Counted from the stretch's first letter, positions 38,934 through 52,384 are shown. The stretch: DNA of 64,000 nt from Tigriopus japonicus (GCA_010645155.1 CM021312.1:6617286-6681285), one strand, 5' to 3'. Made by a program: numbers and translations. Notes: a model not told the origin generated them from the sequence alone.

Positions 38934-41653
38934 ATGGTCTTGGAATCCACCATCATTTGGTAAGACGTTCTCATTTTTGGCGGTTCATTTAGACTTACTT
39001 ATTGGTTGGCGTTGCTCGTTGATTTAGTGTGGACAATAGCGAGTACATGCGGAATGGCGATTTCCTGCCGACGCGTTTGCAGGCCCAACAGGATGCGGTG
39101 AATCTGGTGACGCAGTCCAAGTTGCGCGCCAACCCCGAGTCCAACGTGGGCTTGATGACGTTGGCCGAGTTGTCCGTGCTGGTCACGCTCACCACCGACA
39201 CCGGGAAAGTCTTGGGCAAGCTGCACGCCGTTCAACCCAAGGGCGAACTCAGGTTCGCCCAAGGCATCAAGATCGCCCACGTAAGTATCACCGAAGTACC
39301 GACCTAAGGACTCGCTTCGGGGATCCAAGAGAGGAGTTTGAGCTCCACATAGCCGGTTCTCTTGACCGTCAATCATCCGAACCCGAAAAGCGGCAAAGAT
39401 AGACATTCTTATTCAAAAAAAAAAAGAATCTTTTTGGAGTTCGTTTTTTGCTAAAATCGGGACTTCGCAAAGACCGTGATGATTTAGCCCCCGTATTTAA
39501 GTTAGAAGAACCAAATCGGCAATTTTCCGAAGCAATAAGAAATGTTGGTTTACCAAGTTGAAACAATTGCTCTGGATAGGATTATGAAAAGTGGTTTCAA
39601 GTGCGTTGCGGGCGCCAAGAATTAGTGCCCCTCACTTCTCTTTAATGGAATATGAGCTATATTTTATTAGGCCTAACCGGCTTTCAGTGTGCGTTTACTT
39701 TTTGAAAAGCTCATTTTTTACCAGAGCGGGTGAACGTGAAACGTTAACCTTCGATTTCGATTAGACTGGGTAATTTTATTCAAGGCGGCTTTTGGTGTAT
39801 CATTTGGATAGGAAACGTTACCGACCGGCGGTCACATGACTTGATTCACGCATGAAGCGTGTAATGATTTTTTGGGTGTTAGAGTGAAAAAGATAGTCAA
39901 GTTTTCCGTTGCTGACCAGTTCTGCACACATACCACAGACCTAGATTCTTATGACCATTTTAAAATGAAAATATATAGCATGACAGGTACAAAAAAGTCA
40001 ATTACACTCAAATGCAACTTGGCTCAAAGAGGGTTATGTAAGGTACAGGATAATGGGACATATCTGCCTCGGAAAAAGAGCCGACGAATGGGAACTAAAA
40101 TATAAAATTTTATTATCTAATTCGAACGTAATTCAGCTATCCAAAAATTCGTATTGGCTAGGAATCTCCGAGTTTGTCCCAAATTTGCTTGGGTGGGTAT
40201 TGACCGTCAAGCCTTAATTAACTTGCATTGCAGTTGACGTTGAAGCATCGCCAAGGCAAAAACCACAAGACCCGCATTGTGGCCTTTGTGGGCTCTCCCG
40301 TCAAAGGCGATGAGGCCGTGCTCATCAAACTGGCCAAGAAGCTCAAGAAAGAGAAAGTCAGCGTCGACATTGTGAGTTTCGGCGAGGACGCCGAGAACGC
40401 TGATATCTTGAAGAAATTCGTAGAAACCGTCAACGGCAAAGACGGCACTGGAAGTCACCTCGTCACCATTCCCCCGGGTCCCCATCTCTCGGACGCCCTC
40501 ATTTCTTCGCCCATACTCAAAGTAAGCGCCAGCTAACTATAAACGCAATAATTCATTTTTCATGAACTTTCCCATCTTCTCCAGGGCGAAGACGGCAGTG
40601 GCCCTAATGTGGTGTCTTCTGGCGGCGGAGGCTTCGAATTTGGCGTGGATCCCAATGAGGATCCCGAATTGGCTCTGGCTCTTCGTGTCTCCATGGAAGA
40701 GCAAAGAGCTCGCCAAGAGGCCGAATCCCGCCAACAAGGTGGTGAGGCCATGGAGGCCGAATCCGGCGGTCGTGTGGCCGCTCCATCCGATCCATCTGAC
40801 GATGCCGATCCCAATTCCGAAGAGGCTCTGTTGAGACGGGCTTTGGCCATGTCCATGGAGCCCGAGGGCGCTCAGACTTCCGGAGGCGCGCCCGCTCAAC
40901 GAGCCAATGACGAGCCCAACTTGGCGGCCATGACCGAGGACGAGCAGATTGCGTATGCAATGCGCATGTCCATGCAAGAAGAGGCCGGACCCTCGGCGGG
41001 AGCGGCCAAATCCGAGGCTATGGAGGTGGATGACGAGGCCAAGGAGGACTACTCTCAAGAGATGAATGATCCCGATTTTCTCAAGGTACGTGGAATGTGT
41101 CGATTGGGGTATGAGAATACTGAAAATTTGAGTGAGCTCTTCGAAAATCTTGACATGTTAATAGGGGATCAAGCAAGGGTAAAGGCTTGTTTGGTAAACT
41201 TGGGTGTGTGAGAATTTCGACAGTCGAGGATAGACCTAGATGCTATGCTATGAAACAGCTCTTATATCAGGATCTGACAAATTGGGATTTTGGAAATGTG
41301 CATATTTTTACATAATACAGCTTCAACATGCCCAAAATTTCAAAACACCCGAGTCAAGTGGGTTGTCTAAAAAATGCAGAAAATAATCCGCGGTTACGAG
41401 CCCAGATTGATCCACAACAAACGATTTTTGATGAGCCCAATCGAATCTTCAATATGATCTTTCCTAATTTTAGATAGGAGTGCTTATTATGTGAAAAATG
41501 TGTTTGTTTTCTTTTTCGCAGAATGTTTTGGAGAATCTACCGGGAGTGGACCCCAATTCTGATGCCGTGAAACAAGCAATGGGAACCATGACTGGGATCA
41601 AGGATGGTCAGAAGAATGATGATAAGAAGAAAAAGGACGAGGATAAGAAGTAG
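38934..41653 (+). CDS. PSMD4: 26S proteasome regulatory subunit Rpn10 (PSMD4), ubiquitin receptor, 399 residues, 5 exons
   Basis: Exons are 38934-38959, 39028-39280, 40234-40521, 40585-41085 and 41522-41653, all GT-AG. Residues 1-190 form the VWA domain ([20 protein letters not shown]), which docks the protein in the 19S particle. [16 protein letters not shown] and DALISSPIL are hallmark Rpn10 strings. Three ubiquitin-interacting motifs follow: about 214-229 ([15 protein letters not shown]), 268-281 ([15 protein letters not shown]) and 307-321 ([16 protein letters not shown]). The lysine-rich C-terminus ends DEDKK. The protein captures polyubiquitinated substrates at the proteasome in nucleus and cytosol. 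Human PSMD4 has two UIMs, so the middle motif is extra. A polyadenylation signal ATTAAA lies 73 bp after the stop. The gene is tail-to-tail with TSC2. Confidence 0.97.
39281..40233 (+). other. PSMD4 intron 2
   Basis: No coding exon is needed here; exons 2 and 3 join in phase 0 inside the conserved [15 protein letters not shown] segment. A 77-codon frame at 39872-40105 is unrelated noise. Confidence 0.7.
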
Positions 41654-41726
41654 ATGATGGGAAGGCGAAAATCAACCTTTTTGTTGTAACGTATTTGGCT
41701 TATTCAGTTTTGCTACCCACTTTCTG

Positions 41727-41732
41727 ATTAAA
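41727..41732 (+). promoter_or_regulatory. Polyadenylation signal ATTAAA of PSMD4
   Basis: The common variant hexamer ATTAAA, 73 bp past the stop codon and about 270 bp before the opposing TSC2 stop. Confidence 0.6.
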
Positions 41733-42004
41733 GAAGACAAACGTTGAAAATGAATTCGGCCTTGTTGAGATTTATGGATATGTAGATAACTGCTTGTATT
41801 TTTTATCGTGTTCACATATGCACCTTCATTCCGCGGACGACATCAATATCACATGGATAAAAGGACTTCTTTATAATGGTTTTAGACGACGGAGACACAG
41901 AGGGATAAGAAGGGAAGGATGATGAAGAAGGAATAACTCTGTCACACCGAAACTAGTTGATTGAAATCCCAGAAAACATTTACATCCATCTGCTTTAGAG
42001 CTCG

Positions 42005-45000
42005 TTATTCATCTTTGGAGATGCGTCTCATGACAATGTTGGTAAAATCATGTAGAGCCGCTCGACTAAACGAGCTCGTTCGTTCCGTTCGCGAAGAAGT
42101 TGACGACGAAGAAGAGTTGTTATCGTTGCGATCTCCGCCATCCTTGCCACTATTCCCACTGGACTTGCCTCCATCTTCCGAATGTGTACTGACCTTGTCT
42201 CGAATGCGTTTGATTTGACGGAGTCGCTCCAACCAATTGGACGAATAGGGATCCCTTCCCAAGCCCAAAGTTTGCTGGATCTGAGCTGCCAGATTACAAT
42301 GCAAGGCCAATTGTCGCACAAGAATGGCCAGATTACGATCGGACACGATTTTAGGATCCTTCACATGTCCTAAGGGCTCATCTAATTCGGGCTTGCACTC
42401 GATGAACACCTTATTCGATCCCTGGTCCAAAGGCGTGATCACGATGCAAGCGTTGATGAACTGACCCTTGACCGTGCCCATCTTGTAGTGTCCACCCGAA
42501 TTGTTGTACACGATCACAACAAAGTCGTTGCCAATATGACGTTTCTTTTTATTGGCCTTGGGGTCACGCTCGTGATTGGGCATGAGGGTGGCCACGTGGA
42601 AAATGACCTGTGGCGATTTTTACAAGGAGGGTTAACACTTGGAGATGTCATGCATGAAAAAAAGATCTCGATGTTCACCTGCATGACGTCGTCTTCCCAC
42701 ATGTAAGCGAAATCGCCGTCTCCATCGATATGATCCAAACCACCCACATACGAGTACTTCTTGTCGACATCTTTTAGGGAAATCAGATCCCCTAAACCGT
42801 GCAGAAATTGGGTGTACCGCAAGGAACCGAACTCATTGAGCAGAATGGCCTCTTCATTATCCTCCTGTCCCGGATCGATGTACAAGACGCCGATCTTGTG
42901 CGTCTCGTGCCTGTATATTTGACCATTAAATACCCAAATACTGAAAATCACATTCTCTAGATTCCCTCTTAAAGTAAAACTTACGCGTGGATCCGATCCA
43001 AGTTCTTGATGCTGGTCTCAATGGCTTTGGTGGCCGGTAACAAGATGGGCTGATCGAGTGAGTTGGTGTTGCCGAAGCTCGAGTTGTGATACAATTGCAA
43101 GAACACAAACTGTGGCGAGATTCCGGTCACCCGTTCTGCTCGCTCCGAGCTCGGAGCCCCTGAGTTCTGACTGCGTAAGAACTCAGGTCCACGTCGAATG
43201 CCAGCCGATGCAGAGCCGCCACTGGCGGTCTCTCGATTGAATCGCCTCGGACTTGGTCCGGATATCGTATGGGCTCGATCTCGCCGCATCGACGAGTCCA
43301 GCAAGAGTTTGGGAGGGCGTGAGCCCACACCCGAGGATGAAGGTCCTGAGATAGGCGTGACTGTGGGGGGTGGGGTGCCCGACGGCTCTCGACTTCTCAT
43401 GGGCGATCCGGTCTTGAGGGGACTGTTGATTTTCAATTTCAGATTCTCGGTGGAGTCTGAACTGGGGGGACCGCCATGTTGCAGACTGATTCGTCGACGT
43501 CGGAGCAATTCCGAGGAGGTTCGATGTTCCCGCACGATGGGTTCCTCTTCCTCCACCTCAGGGATGGGACCACAGCTTTGACGATTGGAGGAGGAGGTAC
43601 CCGAATTTTTCAATTCTGTGAGTAATAAAAATGAAAGGAAATCGATTTCGTTGAGGATTGATTTTCAATGGGATTTTTCAGGACGATTCCCTACCTGTCC
43701 GGGGTTCGGGAGGACTCACTGGACTGGCTGGATCTTGTCCAGATGATGGATTAGAGTCACGATCTAGATTTGAGTTGGTCGAGCACTCTGATTCGTTGGT
43801 GGTCGAAGTCCGACAACTTGGAAGTGAAAAACTCTCCCGCTGAAATGACACATCATTCATTATACTATTATGAAACACAGCTAGTTATGTCTATGCATGC
43901 TCATATACTGTATGTAGATAAAAAAAGAATGCTATCCACTTTCAAGGGTTGGTCATACCGGATCTCCTTTGTCGCTCGTCAAAGATTCGTACTCCTTTTC
44001 ACTCAAGTTGTCGATCGGAATTCGTTTACTCATATCCAACATGTGAGCCACGGATTCACGGACAGCCAGATCATTGGAAGGGCGAAACAATGCCGCCAAG
44101 TCAGCCAAGGGAAAGTTCCCATGGGAGTCACTGACAAGCGAGGAATTCTGAATTCGGCACATCCAAGACACATCCCCACTTGGACGCCGAACAAAGATCT
44201 GAAAAGAAAAGCTCGGAAGTTGTAACACAACATGCATTTTTTTCCCTTCTTCATTTCACGATGGGTTGTCCTACCTCAGCCCATCCATTGCACCAGCAGG
44301 CGCATAAATCGGGTTTCCGGACCTCTTGCATTTTCTGCTCTCGCATCAAGAACTCCAATTGACCGACATCAATCTCTGGAGTACTATTTTGCGGAGCAAC
44401 CTGCTGGGGTGGTACAGGATTGGACAACTGACTCGCGATTCGCTCAGCCGAGACTTGGCGTCTCAGGTCGAAATCATCTCGTGCCGAAGAGCCCGGCAGA
44501 TATCGTGATGGACTCGGTTTTTGGGCCTAGAAGAACAAAGAACGTAGTATACGCACAAATATATCAAAGCAAGACCTTTTCGACCGCACCTGGAATTCCG
44601 ATTGATGCCTCTTTCTGACACTGCCCGATTCTCCGTCTGGGCTTTGGATGATCGAGGTGCCAATGTTTGGCGTAGTCTGTTCGGATTGGCTTGCAGCCAC
44701 GGTGCTCAATGGGGTCTCGTGCTTGGTTTTCGAACAAATCAGATGACAGCGATCGCACAAACCGCCACGGTTGGAGGTCTGATCACAATGGCTCGTGGTG
44801 ATGGTAATGAGCATGGTGTTCAGCAACCACGTGGCCGAATGGCCTCCCTTGAGAAGGAATTGCGTGGTGGGCAATCGCTTTGGCTGCACGGATGCGTTCG
44901 CGAACATGTATCGCGCCAGGATGTCGACACAAGTTTCGGTGAGCTCCTGGTGGAAGCTGATCATCTTGTTGGCCCGCTTTTGCTCCTCCGAGAGCTCCTC

Positions 45001-48000
45001 ACTTGTGCCGGATCCCTTTTGGGTGGACACCTTGGTGGTCACAGCTGTTTGGGCGCGATCTCGAGGCTTGATCGAATGCTCCGAGAGACTGGAGCTTCGT
45101 TTCCGGTCTCCGGAATCCATGTTCGAAAGCCGTGAGGCGGCGGCTGTCGCCGCATTAGCGGCTATCTTGCGGAAATTGCCTTCCTCGAAGGATTGGATCA
45201 CATTGGAATTGAGTCCAGTCATGATGAATTGGACAAAGTTCTGTCGATACGAGAGACGGCACTTCAAAAACCACATGATGATGATGTGATGAGCCAAGGA
45301 CACGGTGTACGCGTCAAAGCGAAAAGGGTTGGTGAATGGAAGCGCTATGGCGAACACAGCCATGTAGTTGGTGTCGGTGAAGCTCGAAAATATGTTCGGT
45401 AGACGAATGAGAGTGGAAAGAAACTCCAGCATGGGAGTGGCAATCAATTTAGTGGCGGAGATCTTCGAGAAGTTCAACACCACTTCAGGGATGACGTGAT
45501 ACATGGACTTTTTCATCTCCAGTGCACAAGCCGTCAGGGCCATGATGCAAATGCGACTGCATTCTCGTGACAATAGTCCCACATGTAGGGCGTTAATCAG
45601 GGATCGTTGACATGGAGGCTCCAAGAACTCATTGTACGACGCCATGGCCGCCAAAACGGGGAACACTGTATTGTGGAACTCGGATCGGGAGAAATTCGGA
45701 GGCTTGTTCACAAGAACCTCGTGATAGTGAGAATTCCTCGAGGTCAAGTCCACGAGAGGCGAGATAAACATGTCGATAGCCTTGCCGTAGCGTGTGATGA
45801 TGGCCTTATTCTGCAAAACCATGGGCACTTTGCTCAGCACCAATTTCAGGACCGTCCAATCGCGTTCCTCTGACAAGCTCTTAATCACGAGCATACAAGC
45901 CTTTGTCAGCGACATGTACGTGGCTGGTTGAGAGGCATTCGAAGCTGAACCTCCAGACTTGTGAACACCTCCACTACGAAGAGCCCGTGTTCGATCCTCG
46001 TTTCCAGAGAGAATTTCGGCTGGACCACCTCCGGCGGCAAAATCTCGACAGACAATGAACGGACTGAAGCGAATCGAGCCCGACTCTTCGTCACAAATTC
46101 CGAGATGATAATTCTCATCGGCTCGAAGGGCAAGAAATAGGCGGAAGATCTCGATCCGAATGGATCCCGTGTTCCGATAGATTTCGGGATGGGTGTAATG
46201 TTCTTCCACCAACTTAGCCAATATTTGATAGATCCGAACAATGAATGAAGGCGGATACTGTGAGAGTTTCACTTTAAAGGCATGTATCAAGCCCGACACG
46301 GCGATACGTGATTCGGTGTGATCATGCTCCGTGTAATGAGAGCCCGGATTTTTCTTGCTGTCCCATTGTCCCAGGAGAAGGCGTTCAAGGATATCTACCA
46401 TCTTCATGGCCTCTTTGGAAGAGCATTCGGTACACAAGGAAGTCAACACTTTGATGGCCTCCAAACGGACCACGCGCGATTGCTCGTGATCCAACGACCT
46501 TAGGAAGGGCAACACAACTCGCTCCAACATATCCTCTTCGTACATGTGACGATTAGCTCTCACCACAGAGGCCATGACTTCCAAAGCTTTGATACGGATG
46601 ACCTCTCTATGGTCGTTCTTGTAATATTTGTCCATGAGCGTGTGCAATCCACGAATCCAGCCCGATTTGGTAGGAAATAGAGAGATGGCGCGATAGTCGA
46701 GCAAACGCACGACCGATTCTTCGGGTCGTTGAGAGGAACACAAGTCAATGATGCTAAACAGCTTCTTCTTGCTTCCTCGATAACTATGGTTTAGACAGGC
46801 GAAAAATAAGCATTGCATTTTTCTACTATTTTCAAAAGAGTTCATTTCAATTCACTTACTTGTCTTGGTCAATAAGATTCTCAAACAAGTTTAAGGTGTC
46901 GTGGATGTGCTTGAAGATCTCTTTCTTCATCGGTTCTTCCGCATGCTTGGGCGTTGCAACCAAAAGAGCCTCGATTAAATCGAGGGCACAATCACAGCCG
47001 GGGGCCCTAAGTGTCTCTCCGCGCTCAATTATCAACCGTTCCAGCTACGAAAACGTGAAGAAAACGTTATTCAATTTGGGGTATTCTAAAGCAACACCGC
47101 CCCCCTCCCCTCGCCATTATCGCTGAGAAAGGTCATCTACACATGACGAAAAAATTTGTACCATAACCAATGAAAATAGGCTCTGTGTCTATTGGTAACC
47201 CCATCGGTTTCTGTCCCTACCTGCAAGGTCACTTCATAGGTAACCACTTGATGTTGACAATTCAGAGCTTGGATGAACGAAGGCAAGATGGTCATGGCAG
47301 AGTAGTTTCGCATGGTTTTCACACAAGGGTTGCCCCACAAGCTCCGTCCGATGAAGAACACGGCACCCCTCACCAACGGCACATTACTCTGATATTCTCG
47401 CGACTGAATGATCTGACACAAACAGTAAAGTGCCGAGTGACCCAAGTGAGTGCCCATCAAGTTGCTCATGATCCGCCAGGCTTCCTTGCAATGGGCAGGC
47501 ATATTGACCACCCGACACAACGTGCAAATGAACGTGGTGAGGGCCTCCTTGGGGATGTAGCTAAAGCCCATGATGGCGAAGAAGCACTACCCAAGAAAAA
47601 TTAGAGCACGTTTAAATTGTAAATCGAAACGTACCCCTAAAGTGATATTAGTGTACCTGCAAACACGTGCCCGTCACGTCATCGTCATCGTTAACCAAGC
47701 CCGTATGGAAGCTTAAGCAGTTAATCAAGCCAGTGACCACCTCGGGATCCAAGTATGCCGGGTTAAATTTGATGGTGTTGAGCAAGATCAAGAGATATTG
47801 ATTGACCACGTCCGCGGGTTTCGGCTCGGTGGGAAACACTCGGAGCAAGAACCGACCGATCTTCTCCTCAAAGTGCAAGATGTCTTTGCCTTGCCCTGAT
47901 CAAGCGCAAATGAACAAACAGTACAATCAGCAACGGTCGAACTTCCCCGTAATGTACAATCAATTTGTCCCTCACTTGTCAAGGCATCCAAAAGATTAAG

Positions 48001-49230
48001 TAGCTGAGGAAAGTCCTCTTGGTTTTTGTGGCATTCAATGACGCGGAAGAACTGCCCGCGCATCACATCCAGATGCTCGAACTGGCCCACCACCAAGGCC
48101 GTGTACAATTGGATGACGGCCACGCGATGGCTCTGGTCTTTGACCTCCAATAAGTCCTTGGTCTTCATCCACAACAACTCCACACTGTGCTCTTCCAAAA
48201 TGTTGCCCCTAACGAACATCAATATCCAATATGAAAACCTAAGCTAGCTAGTTTTTTTTTCGCAAGAATTTCCACCAAACGTACCTCACGAGGGGCGTAA
48301 GTTCGGTGATCATCCGGATCCGATCCTCGATGGTCGTGGAACTGGAGAGGGCTTGAATCTGGTCCGGATTGAGATTAAGGGGCTTGGGCTGTGTGGCTAA
48401 CACCTGGAGGGCAGCCGCACTGGCCGCCGAACCATGCGGTCCACCCCCATGAGAGGACCCGGGACTGGGACCTTTGGAGCCCCTGAAACCAAATCAAATA
48501 CAATCAAAGTTGGATATAAGAATATTGTCCGCCAACAACAGTCTTATTATTTTAATATTGAGAGGAGTTTTTTATATCAAGTAATCCAGTTCATGAAATT
48601 AGTAATTTAGTTTAGGTTTGGAGTTGTCATCTCTAAGCGTCGTTGGGAGCAATTCTTGGCTTAGCTCCTTGTTTTAAAATATAATATGCTTATTTTTTAT
48701 GAATTTTGTCAGGTATTGTGTGGAAAACAAATTATACCCCGGTTTGGGACCTTGGTCTTGGTAAATACAGTTTAAGGGCAAGTATTACGAAATGGTCGGC
48801 GAACTGATATTTATATTTTTTTGTTCAAATGTTTTCTTAATTGTGACCGAACTATCCCTGTAGAGCAAACAACTAATACCCTCTTTAGATTAATCCAAGT
48901 CAGGTTTTCCATTGTTTCCGTCCGGTTAAACCTCCTTCTATATATCGTATTCGTGTTCAATCTGATCCTATACAATAATCAAAAAAGGAAAACCAGAGTT
49001 TGATAGTTCATCAACCCGATAAGTCCACTTGAATTCCATTCCGATTTTTCTAAATCCTTCATAAAGGTGTGGCCAAAGGCTCGGGCAAACCGTCTTCGTG
49101 GTCAAACCGAACCTGCTCATGGGATTAAGGTTTGAGGTGTTCATTCAAGGGAAAAAAAGACTCACTTGAGCCAGGATTTCAATTTCTCCGGAAACGATTT
49201 TTCGCCTTTGCCCGACGATTTGGCCGCCAT
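42005..49230 (-). CDS. TSC2: Tuberin (TSC2), GTPase-activating subunit of the TSC complex, 1860 residues, 13 exons
   Basis: Exons in coding order are 49230-49166, 48482-48285, 48208-47976, 47895-47657, 47586-47221, 47044-46860, 46783-44590, 44526-44275, 44198-43959, 43839-43695, 43615-42985, 42910-42679 and 42607-42005. All phases close. The N-terminal solenoid shows tuberin strings such as GTHLGHSALY and LVRGAVFFIGRSLWG. A large central exon follows (HHISATK-like region, LPFTNPFRFDAYTVSLAHHI). The Rap-GAP domain begins at FVFLQLYH (about 1542), with GSLRYTQFLHGLG and KKRHIGNDFVVIVYN; the catalytic asparagine thumb is Asn1687. With TSC1 and TBC1D7 it stimulates GTP hydrolysis on Rheb at the lysosome, restraining TORC1. 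Akt-type RxRxxS/T sites are conserved at about Ser994 (RKRSSSLSEH) and Thr1489 (RDRAHTISG). Human TSC2 is 1807 residues. The exon 7 donor (CAG then GTGCGG) is weak. Confidence 0.97.
48483..49165 (-). other. TSC2 intron 1
   Basis: Separates the 21-codon first exon (MAAKSSGKGEKSFPEKLKSW) from a Gly/Ser/Ala-rich exon 2. No other feature was recognised. Confidence 0.7.
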
Positions 49231-51237
49231 CCTCACTCACTCAATCAATCCAGATCTGAGAATCCCAAACCCCGCGACGTCAACCCCGAGACACGCCCAC
49301 CGGCATCATCATCATCATTCCCAAGAGCTTGCGACAAACGATCAAGCGCGGACTTGAACCCACCACCCCACCCACAATTTAGGGCCATACAAAACACCCC
49401 CTGAGCGATAAAAAGGGTCAAGTTGAGGAGGTGGAACTCAAGGCGGGTCTATTGGGTATTGAGGGGGCGGTTCCGTCGAGATTTGGCCCGATGCGTTCTA
49501 TCTTTTTCGCGTCGGATTTCCTCGACTCTTCTTGGGATTGAGCTTCTTTCAGTTCTTTCATTCAACGATGGATGGATTATGGATGATGGACAGTGTTCAA
49601 CTGGCAGGGTGGCCAAATTCGGCGAATATGTAACGTTGAATAAGGCGTAATATGAATACTAGGGGGCAAATACAAGAATGGCGGCTTGTGATGGTTAAAA
49701 TGGAAGTTTTAGTACCACAATATTTATTTCCGTAGTCTACTCATGGTCGATTTGAGTAGATTTTATTGAGCGCCAAAGGTGCAAAATATTGACGAATCGC
49801 CACATTGAGATCAGCTGGTCGGTCGTCCGTCTCGTCCCGTCTCGTCTGATGGTCGAGTTGCCTGGTTCGGTTAAAAAGTATGTATGGGCTGGGGAATCAT
49901 ATGGTCAATGAATGCGAATGCTAAGCAAGAGGAATGCAGTGAACCCATCGATCTCGTTGGTTTAGAAAAAGTCAAAATATCCGATGAAGCTCAAATTTCT
50001 AGTCAACGCGGACCCTCACACGGTTGAATGGAAGAGGTTTACATAGATCAGTGTGTTTCTGGTGTTTCCCAACTGAAAAAATGGCAGGGCTCGTTGTTTT
50101 AGAGCAATAAGAACTCCTTTTATGCCTAAATCTTAACTCGAGATCTTAGTTCCACTAATTGCCTGTTAGTTTGACTTTCGGACATGTTCTTTAAATGGGT
50201 CAAACCAGCCTCTGAATGGCTATAGTAACAGTACATAATTTGTGAAACAAGATTTTTCTTTCAGACCTTGAACGCCTTGTACCTTTCGAATTTTCGACTT
50301 GGTGGTTTCAAGCCGACGCTGCCAAAAGTTGTTTGAGATACTGCCAATAACGGGCCGTGAATGCCATTTTTAAAACCCCATACTGCCATTTTATGCCACT
50401 TTTCAGTGAAAAATTTTTCGTTTTCGGTTATTTCATCGCGTTTTTTTAGTCGAAAATTTTCGATTTCTTTATTTTTAAATGCGAAATATTTTGGCTGCAC
50501 TGCCACAATCTGTCATTCTAACAACTTCTCACCTTGAAACTTTCTTTTATGTCCATTTTTTCTCCAACTTTTCCCCGCCCACAGCCAAACTGACGACCAA
50601 ATTTTTTCTCTGCCATCTAGTTTTCTATTCAGCCACTTTTGCAAAAAGTGACAGCAAAAACTGCAACTTGGCGTCGCTGATTCGGACCACTGTCAGAGAC
50701 TGCTGATGACGAACACTGGATAACGACAGCCTTGCCAGGTCCTGGGGAAGCTTTTCGGCCATTATTGCTCTGAAATTCGGCCATGATCGGCCACTTTCGG
50801 CCGATCAGCAACTAAAAATGCTGTTTTCACCCAAACCTGAAATTGAGGCGTCAAAATTAAACTTTTTCCAAAAAAAAACAAACAAAAAAATGTAAAAAGA
50901 TTGGAAGATAGTTGAAGAATTTAGTTGTCACAAAAACACTTTTGATAACGTGTATTTGAAAATTTTAACATCCCAAGAAGGCAAATTTTTAGCTCTCTCA
51001 TGAAAAGTTTGGCCCAGGTATTTTTATATTGTTTCACTGTATTTAAAATCTGTAACATTCTTATTGGACACTTCCATGGAAAGCCAAGAGGAGTTGTTGA
51101 TCAGAAACTGAATTTGACGAATTTGATCAATAAACAAGTGATTGATGAAATAGGCCGTTGAATGAAACTAAAAATTTCTACCAAAAAAAAAGGTTTAACC
51201 AAAACTAAAAGCGTATATCACCAAAAAATCTTGAGCT
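49231..51237. other. TSC2 upstream region and intergenic sequence
   Basis: It should contain the TSC2 promoter; the first 300 bp are relatively GC-rich. From about 50260 to 50820 there is an A/T-rich stretch with repeated GCCATTTT/GCCACTTT words similar to 57360-57490, possibly an old repeat. No gene was recognised. Confidence 0.4.
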
Positions 51238-52384
51238 TAGAGTTCTATGAAGATAATTGTCACTCACTAATCATGTTTTTAATGATCCCATTCAGCTGAA
51301 ACCTCACTTTCCTGACATGGCGCCAAGTTCAAAGTAACTGTTATGTACTATGACGGACTAACACGGGAAACCGGGAGAACGGTGGAACAGTTTATTCTAT
51401 TGAATAATGAGAAAGAATGGATATAGAATTACATAATAGAAATGCTTAAATAGGACTGGAGGAACGCACAAAGAAGATAGAGTACGGGAAAAGAGCACAG
51501 TCATTTTACAGTTCTATATACACAGAAAAATCACTCCCAAATTGTTCGTGATTCAACAAGCTTGCACTGTGTGTGCGATGGGATTGGACATTGAGCACAA
51601 CTAGTTACGTGATTCAAAACTGGAATTTGCGATTTCAGGGAGTCAGTGGCAGAATTGCTCTCTCAACTGCTATGCTCGAACAAGAGCTATGTGTAAAGAA
51701 TCAAGTCACTTGGCACCCTTGCTGCTGGACTGCTGAAATGAGCTCAAAACAATTCTCCACTGACCTAACTCAAGTGACATTTCTGTCTATATAGAACTGT
51801 AAGTCATTCCAGTACACCATAGTAACCATGCATTTACGGTTGTAGTTCAAGGTTACCAAAATAAAGAACCAAGACTGTTCTTCAGAAACTTCCCTCTAAT
51901 ACTGTAAGTAAACTTTAGGGAGGTGTTTATTAACAGATTTAATCAGCTACAAAGTTTTTGTTATTCAAAAGACAAATGGAAATAAAGTACAGCTACACAG
52001 ATCACACTATTTCATCACACACATTTCACAATTTCTGCACAACTTTCTTTGCTTGAAGATTCAGTCAACCTGATTAAGTGTTCATTCTGTTCATGCACAT
52101 GAAGTAACATGCAACTGCTCAAACTCAATGTACTTAGAGTTTTAGTCTCTAGGTCTCACTAATCATTTTGGTAAGTCATACCAAAATGATTTATTTTTTT
52201 AATGCAAGTCATCTGATGATTTGATTCATAAATTGTCCAATTTCTGCTTGGGCTGTCAGGCCACTCTTCTTTTTAAGACACTTTTGGGTGATCCTGCCCA
52301 ACTCCAGGCCAGCATATGGATCCATACTGAAATACTGAAGGCAAGTGGCTAGGTGGGAGTGACATTTTTCTTCCTAGAACTCCA
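51238..52384 (-). mobile_element. Old hAT-like element, inverted copy of 56650-57358, interrupted by a younger MITE
   Basis: The left end TAGAGTTCTATGAAGATAAT and right end (CCTAGAACTCCA) match the termini of 56650-57358. Internal blocks match that element in reverse orientation, for example AATTTCTGCTTGGGCTGTCA near 52240. It has been split by the insertion at 51507-51801. No intact target duplication remains. Confidence 0.7.
51507..51801. mobile_element. hAT-like MITE, 293-295 bp family, copy 1
   Basis: The inverted ends begin TACAGTTCTATATA. The flanks are AGTCATTT and AGTCATTC, an 8-bp duplication with one mismatch. The interior is recognisably related to 55593-55885 (GGAGTCAGTGGCA, CACCCTTGCTGCTGG). 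It is nested inside the older element 51238-52384. Confidence 0.8.

Noticed and set aside
39872..40105. A small gene inside PSMD4 intron 2
   Set aside because: No similarity, no splice context, and the surrounding exons join without it.
47045..47220. An apparently missing TSC2 exon of about 24 codons between exons 5 and 6
   Set aside because: Realigning exon 6 from its first residues (RLIIERGETL...LIEALL against the family RLIKKY...IIERLL) removes the gap, so the gene model is complete.
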